From: Caldilineaceae bacterium | Lineage (GTDB): Bacteria > Chloroflexota > Anaerolineae > Caldilineales > Caldilineaceae | Direction of reading: 5' to 3' | Assembly: GCA_023384455.1 (NCBI GenBank) | Contig: JAHDWH010000014.1 | Coordinates: 1-50,429, forward strand | Length of the DNA stretch: 50,429 bases | Part shown: positions 1 to 7,009 of the stretch, one piece after another | Position numbering within the stretch: the stretch's first letter is position 1 | How the letters are laid out: each line of letters begins with the position of its first letter | Notes under the pieces: model-generated | Database searches by the model: none | The model's input: the letters and a program-made list of their open reading frames with translations, nothing else | Told to the model about the DNA's origin: nothing | Position numbers and translations under genes: made by a program

Positions 1-237
1 CGTCCCAACCACCCCCAACCCGTCCGAGGGATTGCAACTGGTGTTACCGCAGTAGAAAACATTACTTGGCCTAGCAGCCTGTCGGAGAAAGGGTAGATTT
101 GGGCAAATTTGTGTTAGGAATATGTTGTTTTGTCAATAATTGAGAGATTCACATAGGCAGAATCCGCTATTCTTGAGGCAAAACAGGCGTTTTCCAGCCC
201 ATTTGCCTGCTTGTGGGCGCGCCGAAGCTCGGTCAGG

Positions 238-1624
238 TTATAGGCCCAAGACATGCAGGCGCTTGAGGTTGAAGGCCAAACAGACCAACATCCACTCGCC
301 GGCGGCTTTGACCTGGCCGCGCAAGGAGAACTGGCGAAAGCCTAGCACCTCCTTAATGATGCCGATGACAGGTTCGACGGTGGATTTGCGCAGGCGATAG
401 ATGGCGTGGCCGATATCGGTCTTGAGTTTGTAAGCCATCTTAACGATAGGGGAGGCATCCGCAGGCGGTTCTGGGTTCTCGGCAAAGAAGGAGCGCCAAC
501 TAAGATGGTGAGGTTCGCGGCCTGTGGCGATGTAGGGGTCGATGCCCCGCTCTTCCAGACCGGCGATGGTCTGCGGACTGAAGAAACCATTGTCCAGGGC
601 GGCGGCGGTTGGGGTGCCCAACTCGTGAGGGATAGCATCCACGGTGGGCAGGGCTTGTCCCCGGTCGGAGGGGTGGTTGGAGAGGGTGTTGCCCACGATG
701 AGCAGACTCTCCTGGTCGACGGCTACCTGCGCATTGTAGCACTGTTCAAAACCAGCCTTGTTGCCGTTCTTCATAATGCGCGAGTCGGGGTCGGTGAAAT
801 TGTACTGATCCTTGTCCCCCACGCCCGCTGTGGGCGGCTGGGGAGGACGACCGCCCGGTTTCTTGCCCGTGCGCTGGAGTTTGGCTTCCCGTTCCGCCAG
901 CTTGACCTCATACTCGGCCTTTTCCTGGGCATAGCGGGCCTGGGCGCGCATCTCCAACACGGCTTTGGCCTGCGCCAGACCGCTCAGGTGCTGCTGGCGG
1001 AGCTGAATTTCCTGGGTCGGGTCGAAGCCCTCCGGCCAGCCATTCTGTTCACTGGTCGCAGCCAAGTCCAGCAGTTCTTTCACTTCCTGGTGCAACTGGG
1101 CCTCCACTTCCAAGAGGCGGGCGTAGCTGACTGCTTGACTCTTGGAGGCGTCGGCATGGATCTTAGGCTGTTCCGAAAAATTAATGACCTCGTTCTGGGC
1201 TGTAACAGGAAGGTTCCAGTCGAGTGCCAAGTGAAAACGTGGATACTTATTTCTTCGGAACAGCCTTACTGCCGTCTAGACTGATGTTGCCCAGTTTCAA
1301 GAGACCGGCATTCTGGGCAATCAGCAACACCTGCACAAAGAGTTCCTCTATCTCGGCCAGAAAGCGCTGGCGAAAGCTGTTGAGGGTGTCGTGATCTGGG
1401 TGCAGCCCGCCCGCCAGGTAAATGAAGGGCAGGCATTCATAGGTGGCCCGTTCCAACTGTCGGCTACTGAAAACCCCCGTGGCGTAGCCGTAGACCACTA
1501 TCCCGAACAATAATTCCGGGGCATACGCGGGTGCCCCTCGTTCGCCATAGGCAGCATAGATGCTGCTGAAGTCCAGTTGCTCAACGATCCTTTCGATGAA
1601 ACGGGCCAGATGGGTCACTGGCAA
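238..1624 (-). pseudogene. IS1182-type DDE transposase, disrupted by a 100-bp insertion
   Basis: The N-terminal piece (1247-1624, about 125 residues) has the typical DUF772-like start with RQLERATYE and LHPDHDTLNSFRQRFL, and runs to LDGSKAVPKK before a stop. The C-terminal piece (read from about 1230 down to 238) continues with KIHADASKSQAVSY, a coiled stretch, the GGRPP linker, a catalytic region with NFTDPDSRIM and ALDNGFF, and a final region with STVEPVIGIIKEVLGFRQF. Removing the 100-bp insert at 1166-1265 plus one TTA copy joins the pieces as LDGSK-IHADASK in one frame. The breakage is therefore due to that insertion, not to random decay. The protein would have moved the surrounding IS; as it stands it should be inactive. 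Confidence 0.88.
1166..1265. mobile_element. 100-bp MITE-like element inside the transposase gene
   Basis: The element has perfect 12-bp terminal inverted repeats, GGCTGTTCCGAA at 1166-1177 and TTCGGAACAGCC at 1254-1265. It is flanked by a 3-bp duplication TTA at 1163-1165 and 1266-1268. It has no coding capacity. A 3-bp TNA/TTA duplication with short TIRs suggests mobilisation in trans by an IS5-like transposase; that is inference, and no such transposase is in the window. Removing 103 bp restores the host transposase reading frame and its conserved motif. Confidence 0.85.
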
Positions 1625-1802
1625 GATGTCCTATCCTTACCCGCAGTTCCAGGGCGGCTTCGTGGTCAGCTTCTATGAAGTGGCGGGCCATCTCTCTTTC
1701 TCCTTTTCAGCTTTCGATTCTCAACTCTTCCATGCTTTCTATTCTATCCGCCTTGTTTCGCACGGTCAATCTCGCCGCCTCCTTTCTCCGACAGCCTGCT
1801 AG

Positions 1803-2113
1803 AAGTTATCCACAGGTACACTATCTGGAGCGTGTGTTGTCGCCCTGACGCGGCCCCGTTTGCCCTCCTTTTCTACCCGCAGTACACCGCAAGCAGAAGC
1901 AGGGACGCAGCCTGATTCCGGGAATCAACGCCATCACTTCTACCATTCTCTACAGTGCAGCATTTCCCCCTACTGCACCCATCCGTACCGTCCGTACTCG
2001 ACATCGCACCCCAGATTGTGCAGCACGTACTCCCCTCCGCCATCTTCGCCAAAGTGGCTGACCTTTCGACAAGCTCAGGGCATCTCGTAGCCCAGAAGCA
2101 GCAGGTCAAGACG
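1803..2113. other. Intergenic region without recognisable gene
   Basis: No credible gene is seen here. It contains the palindrome GATTCCGGGAATC (1914-1926), the same core that forms the arms of the inverted repeat at 33691-33754. It also contains one copy of the interspersed sequence CCTTTCGACAAGCTCAGG (2062-2079), which recurs at 19289-19305 and 34431-34447. Confidence 0.5.
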
Positions 2114-3175
2114 CTATACGTTCACCAGCATCCACCCCTCCCTGGGATCATCCAGCAGCCGATGGTGACCTTCGGCTTCGACAGACCGGGCTGCGTTGAG
2201 TACCAATTCCAGACTGGCCTTGCGTTCGGCGGCAAATTCGTTCAAAATCAGACCAGAGCCCCGCGCCGACTCGGCACGCAACTGATCGGCCAGGACAGAC
2301 TGGTCTTCAGCAGGGGTGGGCAAGCGGAATAGCCCGGCAAACTTGCCTGTCTCCGGGTCTAATTCGTCATAAATTAGCTCCCCGGTCAACAGATCGAGCA
2401 AAAATATCCGTACATACGAATCGAAGTAGGCCTGGCCCGTGCCTGTGTTGCGGATCGCCGCTACAGCATCGGCAGCCCAACCAGTGGGCGAGGCCAGCCC
2501 CATCACATAGACCGCGCCCGTGCCCTCCTGTTCCTCGTTCAACTCTTCGATCATCACCAGCAAATCCTGCAGCGAGACCGGCGTATCGTCGCTGCCACTG
2601 CTGCAAAATGTCTCCAAATGGCCAACAAAGCGCATCTCCAGCACCAGCGGCGAAACTCCGGGCACGGTGAAGCGCGCCCGGCTGTTGTGGGGGGTCGTCG
2701 CCAGGGTTTCCCGGTCCAGAAAGGCCGTGTTGAACGCCTGCATCAGGGCTTCCCGGTTGTCGAAGGCCGTGTAGAGATCGTCCCAGCGATCCACATAGAG
2801 CATCTCTTTTGTCGTCGGGTGTTGGATGGTTGCCACATCCTGCACTTTTTTGCGAAAGCGGTTGAGCGCGTTCTGCTCCATCTGCCGGGCCTGGACGCGG
2901 CTCACGCCGCTGGGAAGGGGCGCGCGGCCATTGCTATTTTTGCCATTGGCCCGACTCTGACGCGACGGGGCGGGCTGGGCAGGTGGCGCGCCCGCGGATT
3001 TGCTCTGTTTGACCCGCTGCGCGTTCAGATAGGCGCTCAAATCGTCCAGGGTCATACGATATTGCCAGCCGACCCGGGCGCTGGGGATGCTGCCGTCCCG
3101 CACCAGCCGGTAGACCACTTTGTAGTCCACCTGCAAATAGTCGGCGGCTTCTTGAATGCTGTAGAACTGTGCCAT
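2114..3175 (-). CDS. HTH (excisionase/MerR-like) protein with uncharacterised C-terminal domain
   Basis: The protein has 353 residues from the ATG at 3175, which has GGAGAG just upstream. An upstream in-frame extension is possible but lacks this ribosome site. Residues 1-55 form a helix-turn-helix of the excisionase/DNA-binding family 17 type, with the pattern YSIQEAADYLQV..K.VYRLV..GSIP..RVG..YR. A Pro/Ala/Ser-rich linker follows, to about residue 95. The remaining 255 residues are a soluble mixed alpha/beta region I do not recognise; they include VSLQDLLVMIEELN and a DSYVRIFLLDLLTGELIYDELDPETG stretch. It is the most downstream gene of the minus-strand block. A DNA-binding regulator fused to a sensor or partner domain is the simplest reading, but the C-terminal function is unknown. 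Confidence 0.75.
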   Translation of the reverse strand: MAQFYSIQEAADYLQVDYKVVYRLVRDGSIPSARVGWQYRMTLDDLSAYLNAQRVKQSKSAGAPPAQPAPSRQSRANGKNSNGRAPLPSGVSRVQARQMEQNALNRFRKKVQDVATIQHPTTKEMLYVDRWDDLYTAFDNREALMQAFNTAFLDRETLATTPHNSRARFTVPGVSPLVLEMRFVGHLETFCSSGSDDTPVSLQDLLVMIEELNEEQEGTGAVYVMGLASPTGWAADAVAAIRNTGTGQAYFDSYVRIFLLDLLTGELIYDELDPETGKFAGLFRLPTPAEDQSVLADQLRAESARGSGLILNEFAAERKASLELVLNAARSVEAEGHHRLLDDPREGWMLVNV

Positions 3176-3312
3176 TGTTTCTCTCCGATCCGAACGGGTG
3201 TCCTGTGCGATGATGGGGTGGTAGGATGATGGGGACACCTGCTTCATTTTACCACAATTACCGATTGTTTGCATAGATATACATACATTTCAATTGTTCG
3301 TAAATAGAGGTG

Positions 3313-3347
3313 GTGCGTAGTGCGTAGTGCGTAGTGCGTAGTGCGTC
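3313..3347. repeat. Tandem heptamer GTGCGTA
   Basis: Four exact copies of GTGCGTA (3313-3340) are followed by GTGCGTC (3341-3347). They lie in the 430-bp gap between the HTH gene and the upstream membrane-protein gene. This is low-complexity sequence with no sign of function. Confidence 0.85.
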
Positions 3348-3464
3348 AAGCAGTAGGGGCGATTGGCCCACGCCCCACATCGACCCCACCACACCGAGAC
3401 CGGTGAGCAACGCCATCGACACCCTCCCCTCTCCCGGCCCGACCAGCAGACCCCACCCACATAC

Positions 3465-3604
3465 GCCACGGCTGGGAGAGGGGCCGGGGGTGAGGGCGGG
3501 CGAATGGGAAATGGTAAACGGTGAATTGTGAATTGTCATCGACTCCCACGTCACCCGACGCGCCGCCAACGCCACGGCTGGGAGAGTGGCCGGGGGTGAG
3601 GGCG
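3465..3604. repeat. 34-bp direct repeat pair
   Basis: A 34-bp sequence beginning GCCACGGCTGGGAGAG and ending GGCCGGGGGTGAGGGCG-like is present at 3465-3498 and again at 3571-3604 with one mismatch. Related GGGAGGGCCGGGG sequence lies inside the coding region near 35410-35445 and as a degenerate form near 47105-47135, so this is a dispersed family. The rest of the 3276-3604 gap holds no gene that I can support. Confidence 0.7.
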
Positions 3605-4480
3605 CTACGCCCCAAACCAGCGCCAGCCGCCCAGGAAGCAGTACCAGAGCAGAAAGCCGTGGGTGCAGGCCAGCGCTACTGCACTGAAAATGGTGGGAAA
3701 GGAAGCTTTGCCTCTTCTCATCGCCTTTCCCATACCCGCTGCCAGGATGACTACAAAACCTCCGATTACAACGAACAAAGCACTGGCTATAGCACCTGCC
3801 ATAGCGCTTTCTCTTGTTATGCCTACGAAAACCGCTATAGCAAGCATCGGCAGTCCAATTGCAACTCCCCACCACCCATTGTGATCAAGCCTATCAGTTA
3901 TAGTGTCTGCCACACTTTTCACTATACTTCCCGCTACACCATCTTCCACGGCTCTCCCAGCGCTTTCCACTACATCTTTCAATAGGAGGAATATGACACC
4001 TCCGATCACTATAATTCCCAAGACAATCACTAAAAATGTAGTTACGAAAGCGCCAACAGTGTCTGTCGGGATAGATGCGATGGCTCCCACCAAAAGTATC
4101 CCTATGAGGGCGATAATTACCATTCCTACAGCCATAACTACAAAGATTGATGTTCCGACCGCCACATTTACTGCCATACGCCCGATCCCACTGGCCTCCA
4201 TACCTCCCATAATGGCAACAGCTAGAATGACGCCCGCTATGACGGCCGCGTTAGCTTTTGTGATGTCAATTGCGCTTACTGTGAGGACCAATACACCTGC
4301 AAGTACCACCAAAAATATCCAATTGCTTCTGCCGTCAAGTACATTTTCTAGCCACCCCGTAGCGACGACACATCCTGCCAAAATCAAGCTGATCCACAGG
4401 TAAGTAGAAGTCGATCTGGCATCCTCAGGTCTGGGTAGCAACTCCATCCCTAAAGCCAGATGGGGTATGAGTAGCGGCAT
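3605..4480 (-). CDS. Polytopic membrane protein of unknown function
   Basis: The protein has 291 residues and no recognised family. About eight hydrophobic segments are visible, for example YLWISLILAGCVVATGW, WIFLVVLAGVLVLTVSAI, AAVIAGVILAVAIMGGM, a long double segment around VVMAVGMVIIALIGILLVGAI, and a Trp/Phe-rich last segment ending in GGWRWFGA. A charged amphipathic loop (KDVVESAGRAVEDGVAGSIVKSVADTITDRL) sits in the middle and is probably cytosolic. The start codon follows the stop codon of the zinc-module gene directly (TAG then ATG) with no ribosome site of its own, so translation is probably coupled. It may anchor the upstream zinc-module protein at the membrane; this is inference from coupling only. 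Confidence 0.65.
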   Translation of the reverse strand: MPLLIPHLALGMELLPRPEDARSTSTYLWISLILAGCVVATGWLENVLDGRSNWIFLVVLAGVLVLTVSAIDITKANAAVIAGVILAVAIMGGMEASGIGRMAVNVAVGTSIFVVMAVGMVIIALIGILLVGAIASIPTDTVGAFVTTFLVIVLGIIVIGGVIFLLLKDVVESAGRAVEDGVAGSIVKSVADTITDRLDHNGWWGVAIGLPMLAIAVFVGITRESAMAGAIASALFVVIGGFVVILAAGMGKAMRRGKASFPTIFSAVALACTHGFLLWYCFLGGWRWFGA

Positions 4481-5434
4481 CTAAATCAACAAACTGCTGA
4501 GCCAACTGCTGATTGGCTGGATGGCTTTGTCGCCGTAAGCCGCTTTGTATGCCTTAGTCTGGTGTGGAGTGAAGAAAATCCACCAGAGCAGCCGCAGATG
4601 GTCCAGAGGATTCCAGGCACGTAATGGAGCAGGCAGGACTACCCCTGTCGTAGGTTTTGGTTGTGCCGCTGCTTGTGCCGGTTGGACTGCTTTTATAACT
4701 GACAGTCGCTTCGGCGCTGTTCGAGTCGATTGGACTGCTTTCCGCGTTGATTTTCGCTTTGGGGTTGTCAGAACCGGGACCGCAGTTGTACTTTCTTCCA
4801 CAAGCTGCAGACTGACCGCGGCTTCGGCCAGCCTCTCCTTCTGCAGACGTTCCCGCTCTACGTCAAGCTGTGCTTGTCCTATCTGGCCTTTTTCCCTCTC
4901 CTGGATAGCTGCTTCTGCTTGCTGTTGAACGTCCGCCTCGGTCTTTTCCGTCTCGCGTCTTTCCGCATCAAGCCCAGCTTGGGTACTCTGTGGTTCCGAT
5001 TCTGCCGCAATGGGATTTGTCTCCTCCGGCTGAGCATCTTCCGGCTCGGGTTTGATTTCATCAGACTCGAGCCGGCTCTCGTGTCTTCTGCCATCCTTTT
5101 CCCCAGGCGCATCCACCGATTGCTTGCCCGCCAGTCGCAACCGACTGGCGCAGTCGATGCAGACCTCAAACTCCTCGTCAAAATGGCGCAGGCAGAGGTG
5201 CGCCCGGCCACACCCGCCCTGGCAGTCGAAGACCTCTTGCTCCGGGTTGCGACGTCCGCAATGGGGACAGCGCACAAGCGTACCGGGCAGATAGATGCGC
5301 TGGTTGATGGTCGCGTTGGCTTCCGGACTGCGCACCCGCAGGCTGTCGCCGGAAAGCTGGGCAGTCAGGCGCGCACCGCACTCATCGCAAAAAGCGCCAC
5401 TCTTTTCTCCGTGTCCATTGGGGCAGTAGGGCAT
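4481..5434 (-). CDS. Double zinc-module protein with acidic coiled region, no FGE domain
   Basis: The protein has 317 residues with GGAG 9 bases before the ATG. Residues 1-20 hold a CPNGHG...FCDECG zinc ribbon. Residues about 54-100 hold a second module, CPHCGRRNPEQ...DCQGGCGRAHLCLRHFDEEFEVCIDCA, rich in Cys/His pairs. Both modules are nearly identical to the N-termini of the DGR targets at 14383-15921 and 37960-39417. Here they are followed by a Glu/Gln/Arg-rich coiled region (about 110-210), a Lys/Thr/Pro/Ala linker, and a C-terminal segment LRLLWWIFFTPHQTKAYKAAYG, instead of a diversified FGE domain. The shared front end suggests that all three proteins dock on the same partner; this one could be the invariant, membrane-linked member, since it is coupled to the following membrane-protein gene. 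Confidence 0.75.
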   Translation of the reverse strand: MPYCPNGHGEKSGAFCDECGARLTAQLSGDSLRVRSPEANATINQRIYLPGTLVRCPHCGRRNPEQEVFDCQGGCGRAHLCLRHFDEEFEVCIDCASRLRLAGKQSVDAPGEKDGRRHESRLESDEIKPEPEDAQPEETNPIAAESEPQSTQAGLDAERRETEKTEADVQQQAEAAIQEREKGQIGQAQLDVERERLQKERLAEAAVSLQLVEESTTAVPVLTTPKRKSTRKAVQSTRTAPKRLSVIKAVQPAQAAAQPKPTTGVVLPAPLRAWNPLDHLRLLWWIFFTPHQTKAYKAAYGDKAIQPISSWLSSLLI

Positions 5435-5606
5435 TGGGGTCTCCGTATTGCGTATTTCGTGTTGCGTGAGCTGATGGCGTTGAGGCTGCGGGTGGAAATG
5501 GTTTGTTTGGGAAACGTGAGCTGTGAGGCGTGAGGTCGGGGTGCGATCCCACGCCTCACGTTTCAGGTCGAAGGACTACGAAATACGGAATACGCACTAC
5601 GCACCC

Positions 5607-6011
5607 TCACATCCCCGGCAACACCCGGCGCACAACCTCCGGCAGCAAAGCAGCGGCCATCTCGACGCCCGTGCGCCAGTAGGCCGCGGCAGTGAGCAGA
5701 CCCGCGGTCCAGGGCATCTGCTGGCCGTAGACCAGCCGGTCGGCCAGTAGAACACCGGTCAAAATCAGGAAAAAGCAGACCCAAAGCCAGAGCAGAATGC
5801 GGCTGATGCGCATCCCCCAGGCCAGGGCCATACTGATCTGGGGCAGCAGGGGGCCAGCCTTGCGCCAGCCGGGGGTCAGGCGGAAGATGCGGGTGAGCTG
5901 AAACTCGGCGTAGAGCCAGGCCGCGCCCAACAGAAAGAGATAGACGAGCAGAAAGGGAAAGGGAGCCAGATTCCAACTGGTCAACAACGTTTCTGTGATC
6001 AGGCTGCTCAT
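5607..6011 (-). CDS. Small membrane protein coupled to SPFH-like gene
   Basis: The protein has 134 residues. Two strong hydrophobic segments are visible (FPFLLVYLFLLGAAWLYAEF near residues 17-37 and ILLWLWVCFFLILTGVLLA near 72-90), and a weaker amphipathic C-terminus. Its ATG overlaps the TGA of the SPFH-like gene by 4 bases (ATGA), so the two are translationally coupled and probably work together. No family was recognised. A likely role is to anchor the SPFH-like protein at the membrane, since that protein has no transmembrane segment of its own. Confidence 0.7.
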   Translation of the reverse strand: MSSLITETLLTSWNLAPFPFLLVYLFLLGAAWLYAEFQLTRIFRLTPGWRKAGPLLPQISMALAWGMRISRILLWLWVCFFLILTGVLLADRLVYGQQMPWTAGLLTAAAYWRTGVEMAAALLPEVVRRVLPGM

Positions 6012-6955
6012 TTCTTGCCCTCTTCTTTCCCTGACTTGGCAGAATCGGTGAGTTGTCCCCGGCTGGCGCTGCCCAACTGGGGTCGGCTGCCCTGGGCCGG
6101 GCGGTGGACGCTGTTGACGATATTGACGATCACATCTTTCATATGGTGGTCCTGGATCATCTCTTTGTCCAGCATCGTCTGGAGCAGTTGCAGATTTTCC
6201 AGCCGTTGGCGCTCGTCCTGCTGGCGCAGAATCTCCGACACCTGGGCAATGTCGTCCGGGCGCTGGGCCAACTGCTGCATCAGGGCCGACATCTGGCCGC
6301 CATCGGCCATATTTTCGTAGACGGTCCGTCGTTGCGCCCAGATTTCCTGGTTGTGGGCCTCTTTCATCCGCTCAATTTCCTGGCTGTGCTGCTGGCGCAA
6401 TACAGCCGCCTCCTGCTCGTTGCGGGTCTTGGCAATCGTCTTGACCGCGCTGTCCACTTCCAGCCGCAGGCTGATGTCGGCCAATTCAAAGGGCAGTTTG
6501 GACGAAAGCTGGTTTTTGTCCAAGACAGACCGGGCCGCGTTGGTGGCCTGTTGTACATCCCGAATGTTGTGGTTGCTCGTCACCCGGCGGATGGTCTCGG
6601 TGAGCACCTGGCGCAGCACCTCGCTGGGGTCTTGCAGACCGTCCTCGATCAGTTGGCGGGGGCTGTTGACCCGATAGCTGAAGGCGAGGTTGAACTGAAA
6701 CTCGGCGATGCCGTCGTCGGCGGGCGCGTTGCCGGTTACATTCAGATTGTGCTTGCCCAGGTCCACTTCGTACACTGTGTCGTAGCCAGCCCAGGCCGCC
6801 TCGCCAGAGGTGGCCCGTTCGCCGGGCATAAGGACAAGGGGTGCGCCGCCACCGGTCAATACCAGGGCCTGGCCCAATTCGGCCCGGGGGCGTTCGGTTT
6901 TCAGCCCCAAAAAGCTCTTTTTGATCTTGCGCTGGGTGTAAAGTCTCTCGGCCAT
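6008..6955 (-). CDS. SPFH/band-7-like protein
   Basis: The protein has 315 residues; the ATG follows GGAGGAAACCA. Residues 1-100 form a beta-rich region with LVLMPGERATSGEAAWAGYDTVYEVDL, then a mixed region with DGIAEFQFNLAFSYRVNSP and DPSEVLRQVLTETIRRVTSNHNIRDVQQ that fits an SPFH (stomatin/prohibitin/flotillin) domain. Residues about 175-280 are a charged coiled coil (KTRNEQEAAVLRQQHSQEIERMKE). The C-terminal 35 residues are polar and disordered. SPFH proteins form ring- or cage-like scaffolds on membranes. There is no N-terminal membrane anchor here, so the coupled small membrane protein downstream may provide it. Assignment is by architecture, not strong motif identity. Confidence 0.65.
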   Translation of the reverse strand: MAERLYTQRKIKKSFLGLKTERPRAELGQALVLTGGGAPLVLMPGERATSGEAAWAGYDTVYEVDLGKHNLNVTGNAPADDGIAEFQFNLAFSYRVNSPRQLIEDGLQDPSEVLRQVLTETIRRVTSNHNIRDVQQATNAARSVLDKNQLSSKLPFELADISLRLEVDSAVKTIAKTRNEQEAAVLRQQHSQEIERMKEAHNQEIWAQRRTVYENMADGGQMSALMQQLAQRPDDIAQVSEILRQQDERQRLENLQLLQTMLDKEMIQDHHMKDVIVNIVNSVHRPAQGSRPQLGSASRGQLTDSAKSGKEEGKK

Positions 6956-7009
6956 TGGTTTCCTCCATAGGGTACGGATGATGGGATTCTGGGCGGCTGC
7001 TCGTACAGG

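Larger units (their letters stand above)
75..1798 (-). mobile_element. IS1182-family insertion sequence with broken transposase
   Basis: The element is bounded by an 18-bp terminal inverted repeat: CAGCCTGTCGGAGAAAGG at the left end and, read on the other strand, CAGGCTGTCGGAGAAAGG at the right end (one mismatch). A palindromic CTAG flanks both ends (71-74 and 1799-1802), as expected for a short target duplication. Inside is one minus-strand transposase gene in two pieces. The family is assigned from the protein: a DUF772-like N-terminal part followed by the LDGSK...ADASK..A.SY signature. The copy looks dead because a 100-bp miniature element disrupts the reading frame. Related ends recur around 46939-47084. 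Confidence 0.85.
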
